Of a stretch of 64,000 nucleotides of DNA, positions 23,647 to 35,700 are shown in pieces. This DNA is from Avena insularis (taxonomy: Eukaryota; Streptophyta; Magnoliopsida; Poales; Poaceae), in assembly GCA_023614405.1 (NCBI GenBank), contig CM042696.1, forward strand, positions 340,978,896 to 341,042,895, written 5' to 3'. The notes under the pieces were generated by a model. That model worked only from the letters and a program-made list of their open reading frames with translations. It was not told the DNA's origin and searched no databases. The translations under genes were made by a program, and so were the position numbers. How positions within the stretch are numbered: the stretch's first letter is position 1; each line of letters begins with the position of its first letter.

Positions 23647-25226
23647 TGATGCGCTCGACTTTCAACGTAGAGCTCGTTGGGAACCCCATGAGGAAGGTAC
23701 GATGAGCACAGTAGTAAGTTTTCCCTCAGTTATGAAACCAAGGTTTAATCGAACCAGTAGGAGCAAGGAAACACCCCAAAGGTGTTACTAGCTAAGCCTT
23801 GGCAGGGCGCACTACCGGTGCTAGTAGCAACGTGGAGACCTGCACAACACAACCACTGAACTTTGTCCCCAACTTGCGATGAGGTTGTCAATCTCACCGT
23901 GTTTTGCGGAAAACAAAGGATTAAACATATCGAATGGAAAGAAGTAAAAGTTTGCGGAAAGTAAACACAAAGCAGTAAACGATTGTAGATTGTATGTAAA
24001 GAAAAAGGACCGGGATCCATAGTTCACTAGAGGTGGCTCTCCTTAAGATAGATAACATGCTCGGTGAACAAATTACGGCGGGGCAATTGACAAACACCGA
24101 GAAAGCAATACATGCATATACTAATCATCTTGAGTCCTTTGAGACTTGATTGGGCATTACAACATAATACATAGACCGCCATCCAACTACATCTATGACT
24201 AATAATCCACCTTCAGGTTATCATCCGAACCCCCTCCATTATTAAGTTGCAAGCAACAGATTATTGCTTTACGAACTGCGTGTAAAGTAAACAATACGAT
24301 TGTTCTATGAACAAAGGATTGTTGTTTTCTCCCTAGTAGCAACAACACATCTAGTACCTTAGAGATATCTGTCACTTCCCAGTTACGGTGACGCATGAAC
24401 CCACTATCGATCATAAATACTAACTCTTGGAGTTGCTAGCATCTACTTGGCCAAGATAGCTACTAACAACGGAAAGCATGCAAGATCTCAAATAACAAAG
24501 ACATGATAGAATAAATAATCAATCTGAAATAGCATCTCAATATCCATCGGATCCCCGCAAACACAACATGTATGGATTACAAATAGATGATCTTGATCAT
24601 GAGCAGACTCACAAGATCTAAACATGAAAGCACAAAGGAGGAGAAACCAGCCATCTAGCTACTACATGGATCCGTAGTCCAAGGATGAACTACTCACGCA
24701 TCACACGGAGGCTTGCATGGTGATGAAGAAGGCCTCGAGGGTGAATTCCCTCTCGGCAGTGCCGGAAGAGCTTTAGATCCCTCCGATCTAGGGATGGAGA
24801 TGATAATGACTCTGATTCTTTCGTGGATTTTGATCGGTACTTAGGGTTTTCGTCCCGAGGGCAATTTAGAGGCGGAAGGAGAGGCCGAGGGGTGCTGTGG
24901 CCTCACCACCCCGCGGCCAGGCTGGGCCGCGTGGCCAGGTGGTGTGGTGGCTCCCTGGTCCCTCTCCGTCTCGTATTATGGCACTTGATCCCTTCCGGAA
25001 AAATGGGCACTTAGGCTTTTGTCCCGTCCAATTCCAAGAATATTCATTTTCTGACTTTCCTGGAACCAAAAACAGCAGAAAACAGGCAGCTCGCATTGTG
25101 GCTCTTGTTAATAGGTTATTCCAAGAAATCATATGAAAAGTACTCCAAAGTTGGAACAAAACACAAGAAAGTGGATAAAACCAAGCATGGAACATCAAAA
25201 ATTATAGATACATTTGCAATGTATCA
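23647..25226 (-). repeat. Element B, 3' LTR
   Basis: Begins TGATGCGCTCGACTTTC and ends GCAATGTATCA. Several substitutions against the other LTR are visible in the first 350 bases (for example near 23686 and 23717), so the insertion is not recent. Confidence 0.93.
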
Positions 25227-25240
25227 ACACCCCCAAGCTT
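25227..25240 (-). other. Polypurine tract of element B
   Basis: The minus strand reads AAGCTTGGGGGTGT directly before the 3' LTR. This G-rich tract fits the plus-strand primer position. Confidence 0.75.
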
Positions 25241-27924
25241 AACTCATGCTCGTCCCCAAGCTTATAGATAAAAAGAAATAATTTTTGAGGTGACATGCAC
25301 CATCAAAGACTTGATCAAAGTATTTGCAAAACATTCAAAGCTGGGATCCTAGTACTTCAATCATAACATGAAAGACAAAGTTCTAGCAATAAGCAAAGAA
25401 ACTATGATGCAACATGAAAAGGCACAAAGAAAAGATTCATGAATAATAATGCTTTGCAAGAAATTTGTTTGTTTCACATAAAGAAAACATAGCATAATAG
25501 TATTCAGCTTGTCCCTCAATAGAGTAGCAAATATAAATGCATAGGACACCTTCAAAGTTCATAAGGGTGACTTGATACAATAGTTTCAAACAAGCAATAA
25601 CAAGTTATACATCAATCAACTAGTCTTGGGACAATGCACATAGAACTAAGAATGGCCACTATGCTCTCAAAGTAAGTGCATAAAGATAGAAGGTGGAGAC
25701 TCAATATAATGGTGGAAGAAAAGACTTTTGTAAAAGGAAGTAGGGATTCAAGTCTCATAAAGAGCTTCCAAGAATTATGGTACTTATAGCTTTCAGCTCT
25801 CATTGCCCCTGTCATAAGCATCTTTAAGGTGATTAAGGTTAAAGTGACACAACTAAGAGGATATGCTTGACAAGTTATAAACCGAAATCTCATGCCCCTA
25901 CCTTACGAAGACCGATCCTCATGCTACTCAACTTCAGTCACGAGTAAGCTCTTGTCAATGTAAGTATATGTGTATCATTAAGAACCGCCAACGGGGTACC
26001 CCTTGCACATGATACGGGAGCTTTCCCATAATCAAAATGACAAGGCAAGCAGACAATAAGCATCTCAGTGATCTTTTTATTTGCTATTTGCATAGGTTTT
26101 TACTGAGAATGCTTCATAGAGTGCTCATTATGGTGATGCTGCAAGTTTCCACCATGATTAGGCATCGCTTAGGCTAGCGGCCCATGCGTTTCTCTAACAC
26201 ACACACAAACTCCATGATCTTACAAGTTCCACTTTTATTTCACACCACCGGGATCCGTAAGCAAAAGAACATGATATCAACGGGGTACAAAGTACAAGTG
26301 CAATGTTGAAAGCGTTCCCCATGAAACATGGTTCTGCTAATTTCAACTTGTAAAGCACAAGCATATACGCAACAAAGAAGGACCCAATGGTTCAAGTTTA
26401 TTAGAGGCAATAAAGTAAAGTGTGCCATCAAGTTCGTGAGAGCTTTAATCACTAGTTTTCTCATAACAAGTGGAAGGTAAACAAAAGCATGAATATACTT
26501 GGAATAGCATAAGCTAGTAGGTAGGTATGGTGGACTCTTTGTAATAACTTGGTTTAGGGAGTTGGATGCATGAGTGGAACTCATACTTGGTTGTGGAGGC
26601 TAGCAAAAGACTGGGAGCGACAAACTAAGAGAGCAATAATGGCCATAATCATGCATAGTGACAAAACATCATTGATCAAAGCATAAAGTGATCCTAAAAG
26701 TTGAAAACTAAAGGATCATAAAGGCTATGGTGACTTGTGACAGTCATAACATGGTGTGAGCATGTGCCAAGTCAACCCAAATAAAGCATCAAAGGAGAAT
26801 ACCAATATACTATGCTTTAATATGCTAAAACAACGCATGATTCATCCAAGGCACATTAAGAAATCTCAATTGTTTATAACAAGTCATGCTACAGCAAAGA
26901 ATACTAAGAATAAAGCCAAAACAATATCAAGCACGGCATGACAAAGCATAGCCACAGTCAAAAACGAGCTCTTTTTACCACATAAGCATGAGCTTTCCTA
27001 CTCTTTTCCAAACCAAACCAAACTAATTGCAAACCAATGTATGAAAGAGGGGGTCCAACCAACTTATTCAGAAAAATAAGAAAACCAAGAAAACTAAAAA
27101 CAAAAACAAAAATGAAAAAGAAGACGCTCCAAGAACAACACAACTGTGCATGAAACAATAAAAATGAAGCGTTTGGAAGAAACCTAGAATTTTTATTGAT
27201 GAAGAAGGGGATGCCTTGGGCATCCCCAAGCTTTGACGCTTGTAATTATTGGATATTTCTTGGGGTGACACGCGTGGCATCCCCAAGCTTGAGCTTTAGT
27301 CCATCCTTCACCTTATTACTCATTCCTTCCATACACCTGAAATTTTTCCTTCATACAAAACTTCACACAATCTCATTAGCAACATTAGTGCACTTAAGAT
27401 AAATAAGTCTCAAGGTTAAGTTCTAACACCAAATAAACTTCCATTAGAACACTAGCTACTGTATCACTTCCCTCAAAAAGCTCAATTCCCCAAAGGAACT
27501 CAAGAAGGAACTAACAAGAAGCAAATGCAGAAAATGGCAGAAATCTGTCAAAACAGACCAGCAGGTAAAGACGAATTTTTTCGAAGACCTTCTGTTGCTC
27601 AAATCAAAAAGTGTTGAACTAACGAAAGTTAGATAAAAACTTGGGGAAGAAGCAAAACAAATTACATCTCAATCCGACGTACAGAGCTCTCTCAGGAATG
27701 TTTACGGTGAAGCACAAAAATCTGTTTCGGGACAGCAACTTTCCCAATCATTACTTCACTCTCATTTTAGAGGTTACTCTTGGCACAAAAAGAAAATAAA
27801 AAGGATAAGGAGAGGTTATTACAGAGGTAATAACTTCCAAGACTCAACTAAAACTCTTGGGTTATCTCCCAACAAGTACTTTTCTTTAACGCCTTTAAGT
27901 TAGGCATAAGAAGCAAAGAAAGAA
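25241..27924 (-). other. Non-coding internal region of element B
   Basis: About 2.7 kb of AT-rich sequence, with only short frames and no reverse transcriptase, RNase H or integrase motif on either strand. Two copies of a GGCATCCCCAAGCTT block (about 27218 and 27277) resemble the purine-tract neighbourhood and may be old duplications. This is where pol would sit in an autonomous relative. Confidence 0.65.
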
Positions 27925-28785
27925 TCAAGTGTTCTCAAATGAAGAAGCATTAAAACCAACTTTCTTGACCTTACCTCTCTTACTTTTATTCTTAGCCTTG
28001 GGGAAAATGTGATTGTTTGGTGGAGAAGAAAGGTGCATGGTCCCCTTTCCCACATCTATTATTTCTCCAAGGAGTTCTAATAGGGACCTTCCAAGTGTAA
28101 TTTGTCCTTGTCCTGCACAATCAATAACAAGATAATCAATAGAAATCGTTTTCCCAAGGATCTTTGTAAACACTCCTTCAGTTATTCCAAGAGGTAATAT
28201 GGTATTATTATTAGCAATAGATATTTCTTTTCCTCCCTCAATGAGCCCCCAAGTATTCAGAGATTTATAAATATCTTTGGGCATAAGGCAAAATTCAGAC
28301 ATAATATCACAGCGAGCTTGAAAAGTTTCGGTGTTCATCTCAATCTTTACTGTAGGGAACCACTTTGATGGTTCAGAGTTTATTGGAACATAATTGTGAT
28401 GCTCCCTAAGTGTATTATAGCAACTTTCTAATCTAGTAATGCTAGCCTCAAGAGTGTCCAACCTAGCAAATATTTTTGCGAAAGAAATATCAGTTTGGCT
28501 AGGCATGTTGTAAGTGAGGATCAATTTTTTTATAGCATTAATAGCATCATCCTCATTACATTGGAGGAAATCTCCTCCCACAATAGCATCTAGGCCATAT
28601 CTATACCAATGAGCAATCCCAAGGTAAAAACTGCTAAGGAACAAGCTTTGAGTCATTTTAGGCTTAGTTTTTTCATGTAGATCTGAGATTCTAGACCAAG
28701 CTTCCTTAAAACTTTCCTCAATTCCTTGTTCAAAAGTGAAAATCATTTCCTCGGGTGACATAGTGATTGGAGCAAGGCTAGACAT
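27925..28785 (-). CDS. Element B Gag with degenerate retropepsin-like domain (286 aa)
   Basis: An intact frame from the ATG at 28785. Residues 1-95 (EESFKEAWSRISDLH, FLSSFYLGIAHWYRYGLD, GGDFLQCNEDDAINAIKKL) match the Athila-type Gag pattern. Residues 105-135 look helical (ARLDTLEASITRLE). Residues 150-260 follow the layout of an Athila retropepsin region (FQARCDIMSEFCLMPKDIY ... QGQITLGRSLLELLG). However, the catalytic D-[ST/L]-G-A motif reads CDIMSEF, so the active-site Gly is missing and protease activity is doubtful. The tail is Lys-rich (KAKNKSKRGKVKK). No CCHC knuckle was seen. It is the only undamaged transposon ORF in the window, which may reflect selection for a trans-mobilised element or chance. 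Confidence 0.75.
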   Translation of the reverse strand: MSSLAPITMSPEEMIFTFEQGIEESFKEAWSRISDLHEKTKPKMTQSLFLSSFYLGIAHWYRYGLDAIVGGDFLQCNEDDAINAIKKLILTYNMPSQTDISFAKIFARLDTLEASITRLESCYNTLREHHNYVPINSEPSKWFPTVKIEMNTETFQARCDIMSEFCLMPKDIYKSLNTWGLIEGGKEISIANNNTILPLGITEGVFTKILGKTISIDYLVIDCAGQGQITLGRSLLELLGEIIDVGKGTMHLSSPPNNHIFPKAKNKSKRGKVKKVGFNASSFENT

Positions 28786-28974
28786 AGTGGCAACTCAAGA
28801 TAGGAACTAATTTTTTTGTGTTTTTCAAATAAGAAAGCAAACAAGTAAAACTAATTTTTTTGTGTTTTTTGAAGAACAAAACAAGCAAACAAAGCAAAAA
28901 GAAACTAAGCAAAACAAAAACAACAAAGTAAAGAGATTGGTTATGAGGGACTCCCCTTATGAAGATTTCCTTGA

Positions 28975-28993
28975 CTCCCCGGCAACGGCGCCA
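28975..28993 (-). other. Primer-binding site (tRNA-Asp), element B
   Basis: The minus strand reads TGGCGCCGTTGCCGGGGAG. This is the tRNA-Asp-complementary primer site known from Athila and Tat elements. It is nine bases from the 5' LTR. Confidence 0.9.
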
Positions 28994-29002
28994 GAAAAAT
29001 CT

Positions 29003-30580
29003 TGATGCGCTCGACTTTCAACGTAGAGCTCGTTGGGAACCCCAAGAGGAAGGTACGATGAGCACAACAGTAAGTTTTCCCTTAGTTATGAAACCAAGGT
29101 TTAATCGAACCAGTAGGAGCAAGGAAACACCCCAAAGGTGTTACTAGCTAAGCCTTGGCAGGGCGCACTACCGGTGCTAGTAGCAACGTGGAGACCTGCA
29201 CAACACAACCACAGAACGTTGTCCCCAACTTGCGATGAGGTTGTCAATCTCACCGTGTTTTGCGGAAAACAATGGATTAAACGTATCGAATGGAAAGAAG
29301 TAAAAGTTTGCATAAAGTAAATAAAAAATAGTAAAAGATTGTAGATTGTATGTAAAGAAAAAGGACCGGGATCCATAGTTCACTAGAGGTGGCTCTCCTT
29401 AAGATAGATAACATGCTGGTGAACAAATTACAGCGGGGCAATTGACAAACACCGAGAAAGCAATACATGCATATACTAATCATCTTGACTCCTTTGAGAC
29501 TTGATTGGGCATTACAACATCTTACATAGACCGCCATCCAACTGCATCTATGACTAATAATCCACCTTCAGGTTATCAGCCGAACCCCCTCCAGTATTAA
29601 GTTGCAAGCAACAGATTATTGCTTTACGAACTGCGTGTAAAGTAAACAATACGATTGTTCTATGAACAAAGGATTGTTGTTTTCTCCCTAGTAGCAATAG
29701 CACATCTAGTACCTTAGAGATTTCATCACTTCCCAGATTACAGAGGCATGAACCCACTATCGAGCATAAATACTAACTCTTGGAGTTGCTAGCATCTACT
29801 TGGCCAAGATAGCTACTAACAACGGAAAGCATGCAAGATCTCAAATAACAAAGACATGATAGAATCAATAATCAATCTGAAATAGCATCTCAATATCCAT
29901 CGGATCCCCGCAAACACAACATGTATGGATTACAAATAGATGATCTGGATCATGAACGGAGCTCACAAGATCTAAACATGAAAGCACAAAGGAGGAGAAA
30001 CCAGCCATCTAGCTACTACATGGATCCGTAGTCCAAGGATGAACTACTCACGCATCGTGCGAGGCTTGCATGGTGATGAAGAAGGCCTCTGGTGAATTCA
30101 CCTCTCGGCAGGGTGCCGGAAGAGCTTCAGATCCTCCCGGTCTAGGGATGGAGATGACGGCCATGCACTCTTTCGTGGATTTTTGATCGGGTACTTAGGG
30201 TTTTCGTCCCGAGGGCAACTTATAGGTGGAAGGAGAGGCCGAGGGGTGCTGTGGTGGCCTCACCACCTGGCGCGGGCCAACCAGGCTGGACAGTGGTGTG
30301 GTGGCCCCCTGGTCCCTCTCCGTCTCGTATTCTGGCACTTGATCAATTCCGAAAAAATAGGCACTTTGGCTTTTGTCCCATCCAATTCCGAGAATATTCA
30401 TTTTCCGACTTTCCTGGAACCAAAAACAGCAGAAAACAGGCAGTTGGCACTGTGGCTCTTGTTAATAGGTTAGTCCAAGAAATCATATGAAAAGTACTCC
30501 AAAGTTGGAACAAAACACAAGAAAGTGGATGAAACCAAGCATGGAACATCAAAAATTATAGATACATTTGCAATGTATCA
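29003..30580 (-). repeat. Element B, 5' LTR
   Basis: Partner of 23647-25226, with the same ends. The CTCAG duplication follows immediately at 30581. Confidence 0.93.
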
Positions 30581-30585
30581 CTCAG

Positions 30586-30829
30586 CGAAACAACAAGGAA
30601 TACCTTGCATAAATTTGTGAAGCAGAAAAAACCCAAAAGAGCATGAACATAAAGCAATTTATATGGAAATTTAAAAGAAGATATGTATATGAAAATCGAG
30701 AATACTTACAAATCCCTCTGCAAAAAAGGGTGAACTCACCCTCATTCTAAAATACATCACATGGTCTAAATTTCCACTCCCACACCAGGCAGGTTGCTGC
30801 TGACAAATCACACATTCGTTTTGAGCCAT
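30586..30829 (-). pseudogene. B3-domain-like gene, 5' exons
   Basis: The first coding exon is 30829-30740: ATG at 30829, MAQNECVICQQQPAWCGSGN then LDHVMYFRM, and a GT donor at 30739-30738. The Cys-x2-Cys opening followed by an aromatic 'YFRM' strand resembles the start of grass B3 proteins. The B3 core continues at 30660-30586 (HKFMQGIPCCFAE) and on to 23641-23351 across element B. A very short exon between them (near 30710) is possible. This gene is read away from the CACTA transposase. Confidence 0.5.
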
Positions 30830-31533
30830 ATTCCTTTTTTTCTGAACACAAAAATTACAAAAGATCAGAAAAATAAATGATATGATGTTACTAGTATTAT
30901 CACTAAACACTACTACTAGTGTCAAAATATGTAAATGGTATGATGTTACTAATATCAGTACTACTAGTGTAGTTAAAATATCAAAACTAAACTCAAATTT
31001 GCAGCAATGATCTTTTGAGGAAAAAACTACATTATCCAAGCTAGGAAAATTATGGGATTTATACCCAAGCTAGGAATATTAATGATACTGATTACATTGT
31101 ACTTTATCTAGTATATATATACTACTAACGACAACTAGTACTATATATGTGCAGAAATACAACTAGTCTGTAGTTCTACATAGATAATCCTGCAAAAATA
31201 GAACTAATGCTGTGCATACTATACTAATCTGCAGTTCTGCATACACATACTGAAGATTGTTATTAACAAAATATCAACACAAATTGTACCAACAAAAAAA
31301 TCTGCATAAATTCAACCCAACAAAATCTGCACATCCTAGATTTACTCAAGAGATTCGATTAAGTAATCTTAGAGAAAACTCTATGGATTCGATGAAGCAA
31401 TCATAGAGAAAATGCTACATATTCGATGAATAACAAGTACTATTTACGCAGCTCTGAAAACCCTATAGATTCATCGAGCTACTGCTGCTGAAGATCTCTG
31501 CCACCTGTTATACTCCGGTGAAGGGGATTCTTA
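30830..31533 (-). other. Probable intron of the B3-like gene, with short duplications
   Basis: AT-rich. Around 30880-30975 a block ATGATGTTACTA...ACTACTAGTGT occurs twice, and ACTACTAGT palindromes recur. Around 31340-31430 an ATTCGATGAAGCAATCATAGAGAAAA-like block is repeated. No coding potential was found. Confidence 0.45.
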
Positions 31534-31700
31534 CCGCTGTTGTAGAGCCTCGCCGCCGGTTATTCCACAGCAGATTGCGTCCCACACTCTGCTGTCGTCG
31601 CGCATCCCCGTGGATGCGGCACCTCCCCTGCATTCGTCCAGAAAATGCGTGAGATCAGGCGGCGCGCTGTGCACCTATATATTGGGGAATATATAAGTCG
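31534..31700 (-). promoter_or_regulatory. Candidate promoter and 5' leader exon of the B3-like gene
   Basis: On the minus strand a TATA-like ATATATTCCCCAATATATAGG stretch (about 31675-31695) precedes a GC-rich leader. The leader ends with a good splice donor, GCG|GTAAGAATCC, at about 31533. This arrangement suits a spliced 5' UTR ahead of the ATG at 30829. Position-based inference. Confidence 0.4.
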
Positions 31701-32040
31701 TGCACCTACTTCTAGTGAAAGCTCGTCGGATAGGACCTCGCCAGAGGCAGCAATTGGGCACACTCTTGTCCACTCTCTCTCTACATGCCTCTTCGGGTCC
31801 GGAAAAATGGAGCGAAAATAAAGTCTGAAGAAATTCAATAAAATGGAAACCTCCAGGTCTTGAACACACAAACAAGAGGACCCTGACCGGTGGACCCACC
31901 TACGATGAACCCCATGTGTCAGTTCGACAAGTGAAGATTCTTTCGCTGACTTGTGGGGCCTACCTCTTTGCCACCCACACACTCACCTGAACTCCACTCG
32001 TGAGATTTCGAAATCAGATCTTAAATCCGGTCCACCACAC
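31701..32040. promoter_or_regulatory. Divergent intergenic region between B3-like gene and transposase
   Basis: About 340 bp between the minus-strand leader and the plus-strand leader that leads to the transposase. No clear plus-strand TATA box was found. If both genes belong to one transposon this would be a bidirectional promoter. Confidence 0.3.
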
Positions 32041-32064
32041 ATGGCGGCGGCTAGGGAACCACTG

Positions 32065-32316
32065 CCTTTACCGGTCCACCACACACGGTGGCGGCGTCTC
32101 CCCGTCCATTTTGGCGTCTCCCCGTCCATTTCAGCGTCCGCACTCTAAGGCTGTCCGCTAGGACTCCCCTTCCGGCCGATGTCACCGCTGCCTTTGCCAG
32201 TCCACTACACACGGCGGCGGCGTCTCCCCGTCCATTTTGGCGTCTCCCCATCCATTTCGGCGTCCGCACTCCAAGGCTGTCCGTTGGGACTCCCATTCCG
32301 GCCGATGTCTCCGTGC
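32065..32316 (+). repeat. Two-copy 126-bp tandem duplication in transposase leader
   Basis: CCTTTACCGGTCCACCACAC (32065) and CCTTTGCCAGTCCACTACAC (32191) start two 126-bp copies. Each contains two CGTCTCCCCGTCCATTT sub-repeats. The period is a multiple of three, so reading frames persist across both copies, but no protein family is recognised. A splice donor candidate, CCAAG|GTAAAATA, follows at about 32382. Confidence 0.8.
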
Positions 32317-32762
32317 ACCTTGGTAGCTCCCCTTCCGGTCGCCATCTCCGTGCTCAACTCACTCGTCTCCGTGTCTGCCAAGGTAAAATAATAGTTTGTT
32401 TAATTGTTTAACACATGGATATCACTTGGATTGTTCATCTATAGAAAAATCTTCTTAAAAAGGATAATTCTTCTCAGAAAATGTGATTAGTTTGTTTAAT
32501 TGTCCAACAAATTGATAAGAGTTGGATTTGTTGCATGGTAAAGTAAATTGTTCTAAAAAATGACTAGCCTGTTCTAAAAATGAGATTTTTTGTTTTAATT
32601 GTTCAACACATGGATATGAGTTGGATTGTTCATTGTAAAGAAAACTGTTCTAAAAAATCACTAGCCTGTTCTGGAAGTGTGATTTGTTTATTTAATTCTT
32701 AACAGATGGATAGGAGTTGGATTGTTCATAGCAGATAGTTTACTAAAGCCTAAAAAGCTGGC
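32317..32762 (+). other. Probable leader intron of the transposase gene
   Basis: AT-rich, with degenerate repeats of a unit containing TTGTTYAATTGTTCAACA-CATGGATATGAGTTGGATTGTTCAT (about 32395, 32495, 32595, 32690). This suggests an old tandem amplification of about 100 bp. Confidence 0.5.
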
Positions 32763-35700
32763 ATGAAACAGTTTGTCAGATTTGTCAAGGAGGGATATGG
32801 CGAGAATGCTGAGGTTTCATGCCCCTGTCGTAAGTGCCCCAACCGGAGAACGGTACATGTAGGGCTTCTTTATCACCACTTACTCATCAGTGGCATGGCG
32901 CACACGTATACTCGGTGGATACATCATGGAGAGCCACTTGATCTTGCTATTGTTGAAGATGCACCCAATGGTGGTAACAATGGTGGTCATGTCGGTGATG
33001 ACAATGACAATATGTATACGGATGATGAAGGCGACGATGATGGAGGTCACAACATTCCAGATATGTTGCAAGACCTTAAGCACATAGGTGATGCATTAAC
33101 TACTGACCAAATTGCTGCTAATGTCCCAACTGACAGTAAACATGAGAAATTGTTTGCAAAGTGGATGGAAGAGGCAAAGCGCAAGATTTACCCGGGAAGT
33201 AAACACTTCAGGCTTGCATTAATTGTGAATCTCCTTCATCACAAGTCATATCACCGGATCACCAACACTGCTTTTGATGATTCGATGAAGCTATTTGCTG
33301 ATGCACTGCCGGATCCCAATACCCTGCCGAGATCATATCGTGAAGCAAAAACTTATCTGAAGGAGCTTGGACTTTCCTATGACAGCATACACATGTGCAA
33401 AAACAACTGCATGTTCTTCTAGAAGGACAATGACAAGCTAGACAACTGCATTACGTGTGGCGCCTCAAGGTTGAAATATCCGGAAAGAAGGTCGTCAGCT
33501 GTCAAACTGATGTGTCATTTTCCTTTGGTGCCACGGCTGCATAGATTGTTCTCTTTGGGGAAAACAACAAAGAACATGCAGTGGCACAAGTTAAGGAGAA
33601 TGCCCAAAGATGGTATACTTAGTCATCCGGCTGATGGTGAAGCATGGAAGGATTTTGATAGAACATGGGAGGACTTTTCAGCTGACCTTAGAAACGTAAG
33701 CCTAGACCTTGCCACCGATGGCTTCAATCCTTATGAAACCATGAGCACGAGCTATAGTATGTGGCCTGTATTTGCCCTGTCATACAACCTTCCACCATGG
33801 GATTGTATGGATGCATCAAACTACATGCTTTTTCTTCTAATCCCTGGCAAATCAAGTCCCGAAAGAACTTTGATCTCTTTATTGAGCCTCTGCTGGACGA
33901 TTTGCAAAATCTTTCGAAGGGTGTGCGCTCTTACGATGCATTTCAAAACAAAACATTTGATCTTCGAGCAACGGTTCTTTGGTGTACCCATGACTACCCA
34001 GCTTGCAGCACTATGTCTAGGCGTACAACAAAAGAATATTATGCATGCCTGCATTGTGACATAAATCCTCTGTCCAAATCCATAAAGAGCAAAATATGCT
34101 ACATTGGGCACCATTGTTTCCTCCCAAAGTGCCACCGCTTGCAGCGAGAGATGGAGCTTGCCGGCATTCATGATGACCACTCGAAGCCTGGCAAATTTAC
34201 TGCAGTTGAGTTACAAGATCAGCTAGAGAAGGTTAGGTATATTAAACCAGGAGCTAGATGTGATCATGGGAGCAAAAAGAGGAAGCGAACATATCCTTCA
34301 CCGATCTGGAACCGGCGGCATGGTTTCTGGGACTTGCCTTACTAGGCATCATTGAAACTTCAGCACAATCTCGACATGATGGACATTGAGAAAAACATCT
34401 GCAACAACTTGATTGGCACACTACTTGAACTTGACGGGAAGAATAAGGACACCTCGAAGGCTAGGTATGATTGTGAAGCCCTAGGCATTAGGCGAGATCT
34501 ACAGGTGCAACTCACAGACATAGAGAAGGACCTTCTCTGTCCATATGCACCATATTACCTGAATAAGGAGCAGAAGTCGGGTTTCTATCAATATCTGTGG
34601 GACTACACTTTTCCTGATGGGTTTTGTTCAAACATGGGAAAATGTGTCAACATTCCTACACACAATATCAAGAGACTTAAAACCCATGACTGCCACATCC
34701 TATTGCAGGGAATATTGGCTACTGGCATGCGAGGGTATTTGCATCCCGATATCTACATGGCACTTGGAGAGCTGGGAAGATTTTTCAGGCAACTGTGCAG
34801 TAAAAACTTGAAACTGTCGGTGTTGGAAAGGCTCAAAGATGAAATCCCAGTAATTATGTGCAAACTTGAACACATATTTCCACTGGCATTTTTTTATGTG
34901 ATGATCCACCTGGCCGTGCATTTACCTGATGATGTAATGCTCCGAGGCTCTATGAACTATGGGTGGATGTATCCAATAGAGAGCTTGTTGTGTACTCTGA
35001 AGAGATATGTCAGGCAAAAGGTTCAGTGGCAGAGGCCTACATTGCTGCCGAGTGCGTGACTTTTTTCTCTAGATACCTTGATGATATTGTGACAAGATTC
35101 AATTGACTAGCGAGAAATGTAGGTGACCAACATGAATCAGCTTGTGATGTGTTTGGCCATGGTGTGAATTTGATTGGAGGAAGCCATGTCACCTTCTATG
35201 GAGGAAGCGATGATATTGATTTGACCCTCCAAAGGGAGCTACACAAGATGACTTGGTATGTCCTAAACAACTGCGAGGAGGTTAAGCCATATATAATGTA
35301 TGTTCTGATTTCCCATACTTATGAATCCAATATTGCCATACACCTAAAGATTTTAATTCCGAGTTACTCTCTAGATTGCAGTCTTCGCTGAGAACAGCTG
35401 GTGAACGATGGGATGCCCAATGTGGAAAGAAGGCTTGAGCAGGTATTTCAAAGATGGTTCAAGGACCATGTTAGTTTCCTTTTGCATTTATATCTGTCCT
35501 TCATATATAGCATTTCAATGCATGATTTGACCATATTGTATTTCTGCTGTGATACATATAGATCACGAAAAAGCGATAGGAGAATCCAGAAGCTGTGGAT
35601 GAAGAGCTTTTTGCATTGGCGTGTGGCCCAGACTTCCGAGTAAGAACATATTCAGCTTGTATTGTGGATGGTGTTCAGTTCCTCACCGCTGATCGTCAGA

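Larger units (their letters stand above)
23647..30580 (-). mobile_element. Non-autonomous Athila/Tat-like gypsy element (element B)
   Basis: The LTRs 23647-25226 and 29003-30580 are nearly equal in length (1580 and 1578 bp) and share TGATGCGCTCG... and ...TTTGCAATGTATCA ends. The exact target-site duplication CTCAG lies at 23642-23646 and 30581-30585. The primer site matches tRNA-Asp, typical of Athila and Tat/Ogre. The 3.8-kb internal region has only one sizeable ORF (Gag plus a protease-like region) and no reverse transcriptase or integrase, so the element would depend on a relative for copying. It interrupts the B3-like exon. Confidence 0.9.

Noticed and set aside
24823..25198. Overlapping frames in the element B LTR (also about 30183-30552)
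   Set aside because: They are duplicated only because both LTRs contain them. The composition reflects a GC-rich LTR patch, and the two copies have different indels.
30901..30930. CACTACTACTAG near 30908 as a CACTA end
   Set aside because: It is part of a locally duplicated ACTACTAGT palindrome cluster in an intron-like region. There is no ATCTAG continuation and no subterminal repeats beside it.
31560..31982. Minus-strand 140-codon frame
   Set aside because: It overlaps the candidate promoter and leader of the B3-like gene. It has no motif, and a TATA-like stretch lies inside it.
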